A DNA stretch of 64,000 nucleotides from Eleginops maclovinus (lineage: Eukaryota > Chordata > Actinopteri > Perciformes > Eleginopidae): NCBI RefSeq assembly GCF_036324505.1, contig NC_086362.1, forward strand, positions 11,529,043 to 11,593,042, in the 5' to 3' direction. The position numbers and the translations under genes are program-made. Shown here in pieces: positions 52,338-64,000 of this stretch. Within the stretch, counting starts at the first letter, position 1; the number at the start of each line of letters is the position of its first letter. Under the pieces are notes generated by a model. It saw only the letters and a program-made list of their open reading frames with translations, was not told where the DNA came from and did not search any database.

Positions 52338-52372
52338 CATATATATATATATATATATACATATATATAAAA
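52338..52372 (+). repeat. (AT)n-rich tract
   Basis: A TATATATA run in the LINE 3' UTR, between repeated 'catacatatctgtttata'-like units that flank the Tc1 insertion site. Confidence 0.8.
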
Positions 52373-52410
52373 TACACATCTGCCATACATATCTGTTTAT
52401 AGTAAACATA

Positions 52411-53962
52411 CAGTGGGGAGAACAAGTATTTGATACACTGCCGATTTTGCAGGTTTTCCCACTTATAAAGCATGGAGAAGTCTGTAATTTTTATCATAAG
52501 TACTCTTCAACTGTGAGAGAAGGAATCACATTGTATGATTTTTAAGTAATTCATTTGCATTTTATTGCATGACATAAGTATTTGATACATCAGAAAAACA
52601 GAACTTAATGTCTGGTACAGAAACCTTTGTTTGCCATTACAGAGAGCAGACGTTTTCTGTAGTTCTTGACCAGGTTTGCACACACTGCCGCAGGGATTTT
52701 GGCCCACTCCTCCATACAGATCTTCTCCAGATTCTTCAGGTTTTGGGGCTGTCGCTGGGCAATACGGACTTTCAGTTCCATCCAAAGATTTTCTATTGGG
52801 TTCAGGTCTGGAGACTGGCTAGGCCACTCCAGGACCTTGAGATTCTTACGGAGCCACTCCTAAGTTGCCCTGGCTGGAAGACCCAGCCACGACCCATCTT
52901 CAATGCTCTTACTGAGGGAAGGAGGTTGTTGGCCAAGATCTCGCGATACATGGCCCCATCCATCCTCCCCTCAATACGCTGCAGTCGTCCTGTCTCCTTT
53001 GCAGAAAAGCATCCCCAAAGAATGATGTTTCCACTTCCATGCTTCACGGTTGGGATAGTGTTCTTGGGGTTATACTCATCCTTCTTCTTCCTCCAAACAC
53101 GGCGAGTGGAGTTTAGACCAAAAAGCTCTATTTTTGTCTCATCAGACCACATGACCTTCTCCCATTCCTCCTCTGGGTCATCCAGATGGTCATTGGCAAA
53201 CTTCAGACGGGCCAGGACATGCGCGCTGGCTTGAGCAGGAGGACCTTGCGTGCGCTGCAGGATTTTAATCCATGACGGCGTAGTGTGTTACTAATGGTTT
53301 TCTTTGAGACTGTGGTCCCAGCTCTCTTCAGGCCATTGACCAGATCCTGCCGTGTAGTTTTGGGCTGATCCCTCACCTTCCTCATGATCATTGATGCCCC
53401 ACGAGGTGAAATCTTGCATGGAGCCCCAGACCGAGGGAGATTGACCGTCATCTTGAACTTCTTCCATTTTCTAATAATTGCACCAACAGTTGTTGTGTTC
53501 TCACCAAGCTGCTTGCCTATTGTCCTGTAGCCCATCCCAACCTTGTGCAGGTCTACAATTTTATCCCTGATGACCTTACACAGCTCTCTGGTCTTGGCCA
53601 TTGTGGAGAGGTTGGAGTCTGTTTGATTGAGTGTGTGGACAGGTCTCTTTTATACAGGTAACGAGTTCAAACAGGTGCAGTTAATACAAGTAATGAGTGG
53701 AGAACAGGAGGGCTTCTTAAAGAAACACTAACAGGTCTGTGAGAGAGCCGGAATTCTTACTGGTTGGTAGGTGATCAAATACTTATGTCATGCAATAAAA
53801 TGCAAATTAATTATTTAAAAATCATACAATGTGATTTTTGTTTTAGATTCCGTCTCTCACAGTTGAAGAGTATGTTTGATAAAAATTACAGACTTCTACA
53901 TGCTTTGTAAGTGGGAAAACCTGCAAGATCGGCAGTGTATCAAATACTTGTTCTCCCCACTG
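52411..53962 (-). mobile_element. Tc1-like DNA transposon (Tc1/mariner), inactive
   Basis: A 1552-base element with terminal inverted repeats, CAGTGGGGAGAACAAGTATT at the left and its reverse complement at the right end. It is flanked by the TA target duplication (52409-52410 and 53963-53964). The inverted repeats are long, about 200 bases, with an inner copy of the TATTTGATAC/TATTTGATCA motif, as in IR/DR-type Tc1 elements of fish and frogs. The transposase reads on the minus strand and is broken. The element sits inside the LINE 3' UTR, so it is younger than that LINE. Confidence 0.93.
52605..53601 (-). pseudogene. Tc1-like transposase pseudogene
   Basis: The start [20 protein letters not shown] opens the paired-like helix-turn-helix DNA-binding region (about residues 1-120, with [10 protein letters not shown] and [12 protein letters not shown]). 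The catalytic part has the first Asp ([12 protein letters not shown]) and the final Glu ([11 protein letters not shown]). Three lesions are visible. A two-base gain near 53216-53222 shifts the frame after LLLKPA. A gap of roughly 22 bases at about 52875, straight after GWVFQ, removes the second catalytic Asp motif. A TAG replaces a lysine codon at 52860-52862. It is inactive. Confidence 0.92.
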
Positions 53963-54275
53963 TATCTATATATTATACATATCTGCCATATACATCTGTT
54001 ATATGTAATATATGCATCCGTCCATACCTCCTCATTCAACAGTGTAAAATATTTAAATACTTTCAATGTATTCCACATATGTATATATTTTACCTCCTCA
54101 AATCTTTATTGTTGTTATTGTAAATATTCTTCTCTCTTTTTGCACTATTTTATTTATCTTATTTGTACCATGTATGTTGAGTTGTTGGAGGAGCATGGGA
54201 TATAAGATTTTCATTGCCAACATATACGTTGTATATGCTGTGCATATGACCAATAAAACCTTGAAACCTTGAAAT

Positions 54276-55759
54276 GTAATAAAAGATCTAAACGAGTATT
54301 GTTACTTCTTCAAACCACTGGTGCTGTCTTCTGAGATAACTGAGAAAAAAAAGCAATTCGATAGATTTTCATAGCAAAGTGAAGTGAAAAGAAATAGATG
54401 GCTGCATGAAACATTAAAAATATTGTAGACAATTAATTTTTCAAAGACAATATAATACATAAAGTCAAGTTTATATATATATAGATAGAGATTGAGTTAA
54501 ATAACACACTTTCTGCCCTATGTTGTTGCACTCCTGCTGACTTCTCATTCTCCCATTACTTTTTTAGCCTCACATATTTCCCTTTCTCTGACCTTCACCT
54601 TGCATTGTTGATTTGTAACTAATGTGCATAAGATGTTATTTGTGTCCCTGCCTTGGGCAACCAATGCTCTCCATCCAAACAGCCCACTGCCTAGCCAACT
54701 AAGTAAATAAATGGAACAAGACGAACAAATGAATAAGGAGATGGATGTTCCCTCCTTGGATACAGAGGCCTAATTTGAGCTAATAAAGGACCACATCAAG
54801 CGTGCCCCCTTGCTGAGAAAGGAGGGTCGATGGAGTGTCCGAGGAGCCCATGCAATCTCAAGTCAATTGCTCACAGGCCCAAAGACCACATCAGCTTCTT
54901 TTCTCTTTACAGAAAGAAAGCCCTGGGAGAGGGAACAGGAGGGAGAGAGACAGAAAAGGGAGGAGAAAGGTTGCTGACAGCTGATGTTTTCCAAAAAGAA
55001 CAGGTCTTTATCATCATGTGCTCTCTCCATGCACCTCCTCATCAGCTCCGTGCTAATCTGGAAAGGAGACACTTCAGAATGAGCTGTTGTTTGTAAGGCC
55101 TTAAATCAATTGACGACCACCATGGCGAATTGGCGGGGGGTGTTAGGGAGCTGATGTGAGGAAAACCTCAGTAGATGAGCAGAATTAGCTAACCCTTACC
55201 CCTGCCTGTCTTTCACTCTCTCTGGAGTTAGCCCCTGATCTGTGGGGTGGAGGGGGTTATTGGTAATCGCCAGAGCACTCCCAGAGCCAGCTGTGATCTG
55301 ATTTGTGGCAGAGGGCAGCCAATTACAACCATTGCGTCACTTTGTTCACGACAGTTACTGCCTGCAGGGGAAGAGAGGGAGGGAGGGAAGAAGAACAAAT
55401 TGAGAGGAAGGAAGGCCAAGAGTGGAGATGCAGAAGGAGGAGCTGACGAAGAGTTTAGAGAGAGAGGAGAGAGAGAAGTGCCGCACAACATGACAGAGCA
55501 AAGGAGCAAGGGTAGGATTACGTAAGAATATATATATTTTTTTACAACTTTGTATATTTTTAGCTAATTTCTATCGGCTGGGCAATGATGATCAGTTCAC
55601 AAAGACAAAAAACACAACATTTCTGAGGTAGTCAATTATCTGAGGAAGACATGTTTTCTATATTTAAATCCTATGAACTTATCCGTATGTAACTTTATAT
55701 AGTAATATGTCCCTCACACCAGAACAAACAAAAGAACACACTCTTCCATAAAGGTCATT
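54276..55759. other. Intergenic DNA, no gene seen
   Basis: AT-rich, with a purine-rich GGGAGG/GAGAGA stretch at 55370-55480. The ORFs across that stretch are low-complexity artefacts. Confidence 0.5.
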
Positions 55760-55984
55760 ATCACCCAACCGGAGCAACATGGAGACACGAATTGTAAGAG
55801 AAAGCTAAAGAGTAGCATTGGCTCGTAACTCGGCTGCACCTTCGCCAATAATAAAGAAAGGAATCTTCTGTAGGTAGCACTTAGACAGCTTTAGCTCATT
55901 TGATGCTGATGCAGAAGCACTTACATTTGTTTGGCTCACTGAAAGCTGTCTGCAGGATCCTTTGTTGTTTGATCATCATGGTTG

Positions 55985-56045
55985 AATGCACTTATTGTGG
56001 GTCGCTTTGGATGAAAGCGCCATCTAAATGAAATGTAATGTAAAA
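55985..56045 (+). repeat. SINE/LINE 3' tail ('GTCGCTTTGGATGAAAGCG' type)
   Basis: Reads TTGAATGCACTTATTGTGGG, then TCGCTTTGGATGAAAGCG, then CTAAATGAAATGTAATGTAA. This is the widely dispersed fish short-element tail (TCGCTTTGGATAAAAGCG type) with an ATGTA-unit end. The body upstream, to about 55760, may belong to the same element but is not clear. Confidence 0.6.
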
Positions 56046-56385
56046 AAAGTGATGTGTCAGACAAACACACATGGGAGCAAACAAATCAAAAGAAAGACAG
56101 GTCGACTTTTTCCTTAAAATATAACTCACAATGAGTTAGAACACTGCAAAATGCGCTGCCCCACATTCCTATTTCCTAACATTAAGTTCATTTCCTTTCC
56201 ATACTTCCTTCATTAGCGCCCATGTTAAGCTCTGCAGAATTGCTAATACGTTAATTGAGGGCTTCTTAAGACTTTGTAGGTGACATTGAGAGGGAGATTG
56301 GCTTCACAATGTGTGGGAATGAGCTTTGCATAATATTTAATGGCCGTGCTCCATATAGTGTAGCTGTACAGACTTCTGGACTGTT

Positions 56386-56554
<169 letters not shown>

Positions 56555-56651
56555 TAAAGTTCACACACACACCAACACACATACAGTTCCCTGCTATGAG
56601 TATGGTGTCAGTATTAATTAAACACGTTGTCTCCCATTAGGGGAGAAACTG

Positions 56652-56653
<2 letters not shown>

Positions 56654-56698
<45 letters not shown>
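56654..56698 (+). repeat. (GT)n microsatellite, about 45 bp
   Basis: A pure GT run lying in inverted orientation to the CA tract just upstream. Confidence 0.97.
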
Positions 56699-56699
<1 letters not shown>

Positions 56700-56812
56700 C
56701 AGTCACCTTCTGTCTCATTGGCTGAACAAAGGGTTTTTAGTATGAAATCGACTATTTCTGAGCTATGACACACACTCACAGCTGCAGTGTCAATACAGTT
56801 GTCTGTTTTTAT

Positions 56813-56932
<120 letters not shown>

Positions 56933-57352
56933 CGACAGATTGACAGTGCATGCAGGGAGTCGGAGAGAAAGAGCCAGGCAGGCAGGCAGCAGCTGTATTG
57001 GGACTTCCCGTTGGGGCTAAAGGTTTCCTGCCTCTCCCCATCTCTTCACCTCCCCTCCTTCTCCCCCTGAGGCTTGTGTCGACAGCCGAGACCTCAATCC
57101 ACACATTGCCATGCACACACTCACATCACAGATACTCCTTCTCCAATGTAGACCAAACTACGCCCACCAACAGGCCGCAGATGTTTGTGCGAGTGTCAGA
57201 AGAAGTACGCTGTGAGGTGAAATATTGAAAGGGAAGTCTAGAATGGTAATTCTGTCTCCTGAGATTCTCTTTTGCTCTGGTGTTTTGCTAGTGCTTGCGC
57301 GAGAATGCTTTCTGGGTATCTGTAGGACAGCTTGATTAGCTAGCTGTCCGAT

Positions 57353-57567
57353 CCACCTTGAACAACTTTTTTTTTTTTTTTTATGATGTTTTTTGGGGGT
57401 CTTTTGCCTTTAATCGGATAGGACAGTGGAGAGTGACAAGGAAAGTGGGAGAGAGAGTCGGGGTGGGATCCGGAAAGAAACAAGGGTCGGGAATTGAACC
57501 CGGGTCGCCGGCGTACACTGCAGGTACCCCCGTCAGTTGAGCCACAAGCGGGGCCACCTTGAACAAC
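57353..57567 (-). mobile_element. tRNA-derived SINE with 14-bp target-site duplication
   Basis: On the minus strand the element (57367-57553) begins with a tRNA-like head. An A-box-like GTGGCTCAACTGACGG lies at about 57529-57544 and a B box CCGGGTTCAATTCCC at 57489-57503. It ends in an A-rich tail, the T run at 57367-57382. Both flanks carry CCACCTTGAACAAC (57353-57366 and 57554-57567), a perfect target-site duplication that shows LINE-assisted insertion and fairly recent age. Confidence 0.88.
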
Positions 57568-60500
57568 CTTTACGTCAACTTGATAAGGTCCACTCACCCC
57601 CAAAAGCTCTTATCTCATTCATTGCAGAGAACATTTTTACTACTAAAAACATAACAGTATGCTACAAAAGTGGAAAAGACTTGGATAAATCAAAGTAGCT
57701 ATTAGTATAAGCAGTTCATATCTAGAGAGCTAGGTTTTCAGTACCTTAGTTTTGAGATGAAACATTACTTGCCACCTTAAGATGGGAAATTATTCATATA
57801 TACTTTTTCAAACAAATCACATTACAAACAACAGCAACAACCATCTGGAATATGTGACGGTTGTGTGAGCAACAGGTGAAACCATCTACCCCTTCTCTAC
57901 CCTTCAGCTTAAGGGAAGAAAGACAAATATGAACTATGGCACCTATTCCTCGAATGAGAGGCTACAAGTTCCCTTTGGAGGAGCACTATGTGAGATCTAG
58001 CAGCGAAAAAATGGGCAGGTGGTGAGGACAAGTAAGTTGAAATAAATGTGACCTGGAAGCTGTGAAAAATGGTATGTTCCTGTAACACCTGATGTTTTTA
58101 TCCCTCAAATAACACTCCTACCACATGCGGGCCCTGCGGCCATCTGTATCATTATGTGAATCATGAGTCCTTACAGGAACTGTAAACAGGCAGGAGACTT
58201 TACTTTGATTGACAGGTGGCAGAGCGTGGGCAGTTTCAGATGGCCTTGCTGCGTTTGGTTTGTTTTTACCTTTATATCAGACTAGCTCTGTAACACATCA
58301 AACAGCAGCAGGGATTCAGCTGTCTCCTAGCTGCTTCATTTCTAAAAACTTGTGTTTAAACAGTTTAAAAATATAATTTTTCGCCATAATGGGCAATGCA
58401 ATTTTCATATGATACATTAAGTATTGTATTTGTCGCTGAACTTCTTCACTTAAAACATCTCTTTGTATAGTATTTTTGTTAAATAGTATAAGTTCTGAGT
58501 ACTTCCTCCACCAAAAGTCTGGCATATTAAAAACAATACTACAGTTGCTATCAGGCAAGCATCTCTTGCACAAAAATCAGAGCAGTAATTTAAAGCGATA
58601 AGATCCAATTTGTATGAATTTGTTCAAGTTGTAAATGAAGCACATTGCGCTGGAGGTCTTGTTAAACCCTGAATAAGGAAGGAGAGTTCATTTGAAATGC
58701 TTTTGAAATACAGATGGGTTGCTCCATTTTGCAAAATGAAAATGTGAACGTCTCGCAAATCAAATCACAAATGGTCTGTTCAAATCACTTCAGTTCTGGG
58801 TTATAATTCTCTAGGAATATCACCCTAGTGTGAAGGTGTATTTTATCCTTAAGTGCCATACTGTATACTGTATCTCCAACGAGGGTTCTGTGCATGTAAA
58901 TGAGGCAGGATTCATGTTTGTAATGAAGAAAGAGCACATAATGCAGATTACATATTCCACGCACAGCGGGGACGCCTGCTGTGAATGATACCTGCCGCAC
59001 AGGCAGTGATTTCCTTAAGTGAATCTCTGCTTTCTCCTGCGAGACCAATATCTGCTGGCCTGTCATGCTGGACAAGTAGTTATTGAGCAAAACATTGAAA
59101 TGGAGAAAGAAGAGATTGGACCCAGACGCTGGCTAAAGAAAGGGAAGGTAGTGAGGGTGAGACACATGGCATGAGGAGAAAAGTGAGGGCAGAGGATGAA
59201 TGAGAGGAGGAGTGAGAGAAAGAAGCGGCAGAGCTAATAGGAAGCACAGAGAGATGGAGTGATGGATTTGACTGAATAAAGGGGAGACACAGGGCGGACA
59301 GAGATAGCAGCGCAGCCCCGGGAGGCAAAGCTTTGGAGGAAGGAGACAGCTCAGCTCTGCTGCTTGTTATTCCAGGTGTCATCTTTTGCAGCCGCTGCTG
59401 ATTAGTGCTTGAACATATCTCCTGGGGAGAAAATTAAATATTGATCTATTTTTCTCCCCTCATTCTAACCACAATCCTCTTTTTTTAACTCTACTTTTTT
59501 TTTGTATTTAGAAAATATCACTACTGATGGAATTCAAAATGTGACTGGTCAAGGGGGAGCTTTAATATTTGACCAAAAAACTCTGTGACCTTAAGTGTAT
59601 TCAATGGATTGTTTCAGCTTTTACTGCATGCACTGTGTTCAGCTGCTGTATAGTGCATACCTGCAAGAGCACGGCAACACATTGTACAGGATATAAACAT
59701 GACAAACTACTTCTCACACAAAAATAAGAATGAACATTGGTAACCTCAAGTCTTTAAACTTCCTCTTATTTTGAAAACATGACATCCATTATATGATAGG
59801 TCAAATTCACCCGCCCTGTTTAAATTTGCAGGCAAAATGTCACTGCTGGTGAGAGGGAGAAAATATCAGTAAGACCTAGGTGTAGACAATGCAGGCAGAC
59901 ATACACTTCACGGATTTTGTAAAAACTGCAGCCTTACCGAGTAATGAGGCAGGCTAGGATCCAAACCAGAAAGGTAGTCCAAACAAATCCAAAGAGGCAG
60001 GAAATCTACCTTCCAAAAAGATCAGTCAGAGGTTCAAAATGTGCAGGAAATCCTTTTCAGGTTCCAACTATCTGCTCTGATAACAGAGACTAAAAAAGAA
60101 AAATAGCTTGAAGCAAAAAAGAACTTTGATGATCTGACAGGAGAGAGTGGGAAAGGGCTGTTTGGGCTGATGAGGAGAATGGGAACAGGTGAGCAGTTGG
60201 GTGGGGAAGGTCATGGACTGAGGGGAGGGGGCTTGGACGGGAGGAAAGTCAGGGGGAATCTGGTGGACAGATACTGTAGAAGATCGCAGTGAATGTGTTT
60301 GAGGGATTGGGAATGTTGGCAGAGGAAGAAACAGAATGTGACACACACAGATTAGTCAAATGGTTTTATGGACTGCAATCAGAAAAGTATTTTGATATCT
60401 ATTCATTTTAAAATAGTATTTATTTGTTAAGGTACATACAAGCAAGGGTTGTGTGGAATGAAGCAGTAACTGATTGGTCAATCCAACTCCTGAGAAAAAA

Positions 60501-61275
60501 CCAGACAAACTTTGATTTATACCCTTTTATCTTTCCGTAAAAATGTGGAATTTGGGAGTTGATGTAATTAAATGTCGGGGGCACTTGTTGCAATTCCTCC
60601 TATACGTGATAGAACATATTCATCCATTGCCTGAGGTCAGTTTCTACTGTTATTAACAATGGATTAGTCAAGATGAAACAACACTGACAGCCTGGCAGAA
60701 ATGTCAATATCAAAGTATTTAATGTTAACAGTGTGAAGTGGGAGTGATGAGTTCCGATCTGCAGAACCTTGTGAAAGAAAATATCAGAGATAATGCTTCG
60801 TACATGTGTCAGTGAGTGTAAACTACCGAAAGTACACTGCGGAAAACTGTATGACCAGTAGGTGTATTACATATAAAAGCCAAAAATAAAACTAAAATCT
60901 AATATCCTTTTTGCCCCTGCAGCCTCCCACTCCCTCAGGAGGTATCATAAATCCTGTGGGTCCATGAGTCCTGTGGGTGGTATGAAAAGAACAGCTACGC
61001 ATTTAAATCCTCCTTTATACAGCTTGTCCCTCCTCCTCTCCCCCGTGTCCCGTTCGACTCTGCAGACCCCCGGCTTCCAGTGTGACGGCCTCAGCTGTGA
61101 GGGCCCAGAGTGGTTGTGACAGGCCGGGATAGCAGCCGTTCCCCGCTGTCTGGGAACATTAGCTCTCCTTCTTCAGGGTGACTGGGAATGCCTCCCGGTC
61201 GCCATACCTGGCTCTTATAGGGGCTTTTCCACCTCACAGGGCAAATTGGGCCACTATTGATACCTACAGTATAAT
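57568..61275. other. Gene-poor intergenic region
   Basis: No exon or RNA gene recognised. A stretch at about 59880-60340 (AGGTGAGCAGTTGGGTGG, GGAAGGTCATGG) looks like the 62.2-62.6 kb stretch in composition and words, and may be an old repeat pair. Confidence 0.45.
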
Positions 61276-61611
61276 CAGAGTTTCGGGGGTAACTTTAAAA
61301 ATGTAATCTGTTACGATTAGTCGTTACATAAAAATAAAAAAAATCAGTAACCTAATCTGAGTATCAAAATATAAAGTAATGTAACCTGATTTATTTCTGT
61401 TACTTTTGGGAATACCTCAATATAAAATGCAAAGCAAATTAATAAAACACAAAATAAATAGAAATATTTTATTATTATGTAAGACTACAGAACATTAAAT
61501 AGACCAAGATATTTAGTATAAAAATGTGTCAGCTGAGGTGGTTCAGGCACCTTGCTTTTGTAACCTGATTATGTAATCCCATTACATGTAATCCATTACT
61601 CCAAGCCTCTG
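61276..61611. mobile_element. Miniature hAT-like element of the 'GTAATC/GTTAC' family
   Basis: The left end reads CAGAGTTTCGGGGGTAACTT. The right end reads GTAATCCATTACTCCAAGCC then TCTG, whose reverse complement begins CAGAGGCTTGGAGTAAT. This gives CAGAG-type inverted termini about 336 bases apart, with an interior rich in GTAACCTGATT words. No ORF and no clear target duplication. Confidence 0.55.
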
Positions 61612-64000
61612 TGTAATTTCATGTGCAATGGAAACTTTCTCAAAATTAACAGTAATCTTCTGTTTTTTGCTAAACTTGTTTCAACTGGAATAAACTACAA
61701 CGCAATGTGAGAAATTATTACTGTACACAAACAAGACCACTGCCAGGGACGCTAGCAGCCCACTGCCACACATTATCCAATATACAGAACATTGATGACT
61801 ATTTATTGGCACCACGCATCTAACAGACAAGTTCTCCATTCTGTGATGATCTTGATTACACTTTAAAATTAATTCTGTTTCAAATACACCTGTAAGAAAC
61901 AGGTGTAATTCCATTTTAATGTAAAATCGAACATGATGAAAAGCTCAATCCTTGGGGCTTTTTTGGCCTAACTTTATGAAGTTGAAGACAGGTTAAATGA
62001 GACATGCTGTGTTTCATGGCATGAAATGACCTATAGCTTGTTGAATTATCTTGATTTTGATATTGTGCAAATACTCTCAGCGTATAATCATGACTGTTAG
62101 TGTCCTTTATTGTTCAAGACAGTTACTGTCACTTCCAGTGAATTTCAACATGAGCGGAGAACTTAAAATCTGATAGAGACACATCAAGAAAGCAGATGGG
62201 ATCAAGGAAAATGGCACATGTAGCGAACAAGCTTAAAGGTTTGCATCAGGATTGCAGTCAAACACATCCAAGAGTAGCGCGACAGGTGAGCAGGAAACAA
62301 AGACAGCTAGAACATATCAGGTAGAGGTTTAAGTTCAGGTTCCGAAGGCCTGCAAGCACAGACAGGCAATATTTACAAACAGGCAGGGAATGAATTGAAA
62401 TTGGTGACCTGTGACTGGGTCAGGTGGGAAGGTCTTAGGGTTTCTGTTGGAAGGATAGAGAATTGCATTGCATGGGTCTGGGGAAGGAGAGGTCGGGAGG
62501 GACTCAGTGAAATAAAAAAAAACATGTCAGGCTGACAAGTTTCACCTGGACGGATCATAACATCGATCTTGTCCAACAACTGCCCAGGCTGTGGGAAAAA
62601 CATACAGCTGTGAATACTGTCAAACTCATGATAAAAAAAAGAAATCTACTTCCTGCCAATAATCGTAACAGTAATATCAATTCACATAAACCGGAACCAT
62701 CTAATGCTTCTAACATCCCTTATGTACACTGTTGGTGGCAGAAATAAGATGCAGGACATTTTCTTTTACAGTGATGGCATGTCGTAAAGCAACAATGCAA
62801 CCTGTGCCATTTTAGTGAGTGAAAAACATCCATAATTAATGAATTTCTTTGGGATACATAGATAATCTCCAAATCTTGCCTTCTGTTTCTTTTCCTTTGA
62901 GGTAATTAAGACACACAGAGATTAATTATCAATACCACATTGATCCACTGTAATTGTCATGGGTTTAAGTTGAAAATATATGTGTTGTGAAGCTAATGAA
63001 GTAAGTGAACACACCAAAGCAAAAGCTGCCTGTGATGATGGCACAAGGCTTTTGAAACAACACCATCATGGCAGAATATCAGTGTAATATGGTTAAGTGT
63101 GAGTCAGTTAATTATCCAATTAATCGTCACTGAATAACGAGAATATTTCAAAGTGTGTTCACTTTCATTTACCCCAAAACTTGCATTTTCGAGTGAAAAG
63201 GAGATGTGTGAGTACTAGGCTTTCCCTATCCTGTTTGTCGCTTACATCTATTACAGCCTTATTGTCCCTGACAACTGTAAACTGTAAAGACACTTTCAAA
63301 CCAATTCCCACTTTATTCCCAACCAAGCTCTCTTTTTTCTACATTGGCAAGCAATTATAGGAAAAGAAGACTGACCTTTTCTTTATAGTCTATTTGCAAT
63401 ATGGAGAAAATATGTCATTGTGTGAATCCTCCAACCACCACGGTATTGAAGAAAAACCCAACAGCCCTGAAAGTAAAACGCAGTAAAAGGCCTTTGTATC
63501 GCTTCTATGTGTGTATCTGGTTTTGGTACCTTTTATCCCGAAGTTCAATTTGAACTTTCACGCACCATCAATAGCCATCAAGCGGACATTGTGAACTTGT
63601 GAGATTGAGGAAAAGACAGCTCTTGCATTAAAAGGAGAACCCCAGAACAGATGGGATGCTTCGCTCTGCTGACAAAGCCCTAGGCCAAAGAGCAGGCTCC
63701 ATCATGATGACCAGTCCACCGTGGATTCCAAAGAGAAATAGCGAGTACATCTTGACTGTCTCAGATCCAAACATCCAATTATTCAGCATCAGGAATAGTC
63801 TCTCCTCCTCCCAGCCTGACTTTATTTGAACAATTTGAAGAAGCCAAACAGGAAATGTGCTTTCATTTCCAGAGGCAACCAAGAGCCAAGATTGAACGCC
63901 ATTTTAATGAGCTTTCCCAATGAGGTGCCACCTGTTTAATCCAGATAATTGGATGATTGGCCACCCTTAAACGACCCCTGCTTGGCAAACAATGTTTCTA
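61612..64000. other. Intergenic DNA to window end
   Basis: AT-rich. Nothing coding seen, and ORFs of up to 84 codons show no recognisable motif. Confidence 0.5.

Larger units (their letters stand above)
51187..54275 (+). mobile_element. 5'-truncated non-LTR retrotransposon (CR1/L2/Rex-like LINE) split by a Tc1-like insertion
   Basis: The left part encodes the distal reverse transcriptase and C-terminal region. The right part after the Tc1 element (53965-54275) is an AT-rich 3' UTR ending CCAATAAAACCTTGAAACCTTGAAA, a short-unit LINE tail. Without the 1552-base insert, about 1.5 kb of LINE remains. The endonuclease and N-terminal part of ORF2 are absent, which is typical 5' truncation on insertion. 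Confidence 0.85.

Noticed and set aside
52608..53234. A 208-codon plus-strand ORF
   Set aside because: Antisense shadow of the Tc1 transposase pseudogene.
57489..57544. A possible tRNA gene (A and B box motifs)
   Set aside because: The A-rich tail, target-site duplication and absence of a foldable anticodon arm show a tRNA-derived SINE rather than a tRNA gene.
59080..59382. A Ser/Leu-rich 100-codon ORF
   Set aside because: Low-complexity composition from a purine-rich antisense stretch; no family similarity or gene context.

Overview
This window is vertebrate nuclear DNA, most likely from a ray-finned (teleost) fish. The evidence is intron-split genes with GT/AG junctions whose joined reading frames match vertebrate ALPK1 and RASGRP2, very long CA/GT microsatellites, a Tc1-like DNA transposon of the fish/frog type, a CR1/L2/Rex-like LINE, a tRNA-derived SINE and hAT-like miniature elements. 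There are no operons, phage or CRISPR signals.

Layout. (1) Positions 1-3992, minus strand: the 5' part of alpk1 (alpha-kinase 1, the cytosolic ADP-heptose receptor). Nine coding exons give 715 residues: the whole sugar-sensing N-terminal domain plus the start of the disordered linker. The kinase domain lies left of position 1. (2) About 5700-6161: a CpG-richer stretch with a CCAAT box and GC box that ends in a strong plus-strand splice donor. It is a candidate promoter and untranslated first exon for rasgrp2, possibly shared with alpk1. (3) 15708-34675, plus strand: rasgrp2 (CalDAG-GEFI). Fifteen coding exons were solved base by base and give a 598-residue protein with REM, CDC25 GEF, two EF hands and one C1 domain. 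Every splice phase agrees. (4) 34676 to about 35930: probable 3' UTR. (5) About 36-64 kb: no host gene seen. It is gene-poor AT-rich DNA holding an LTR-like piece (41.5-42.1 kb), large CA tracts, a 5'-truncated LINE interrupted by a dead Tc1-like element (51.2-54.3 kb), a CA/GT microsatellite cluster (56.4-56.9 kb), a SINE with intact target-site duplication (57.35-57.57 kb) and a hAT-like miniature repeat (61.3-61.6 kb).

The two genes lie head to head but act in different pathways. ALPK1 detects bacterial ADP-heptose and phosphorylates TIFA to start NF-kB signalling. RASGRP2 is a calcium-responsive exchange factor for Rap1 in platelets/thrombocytes and leukocytes. The most interesting observations are: (a) the rasgrp2 C1 domain carries the canonical diacylglycerol-binding consensus that mammalian RASGRP2 has lost; (b) the ALPK1 ADP-heptose pocket is almost fully conserved; (c) a nested, triply broken Tc1 element has lost its middle catalytic aspartate. 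I found no convincing previously undescribed biological system.
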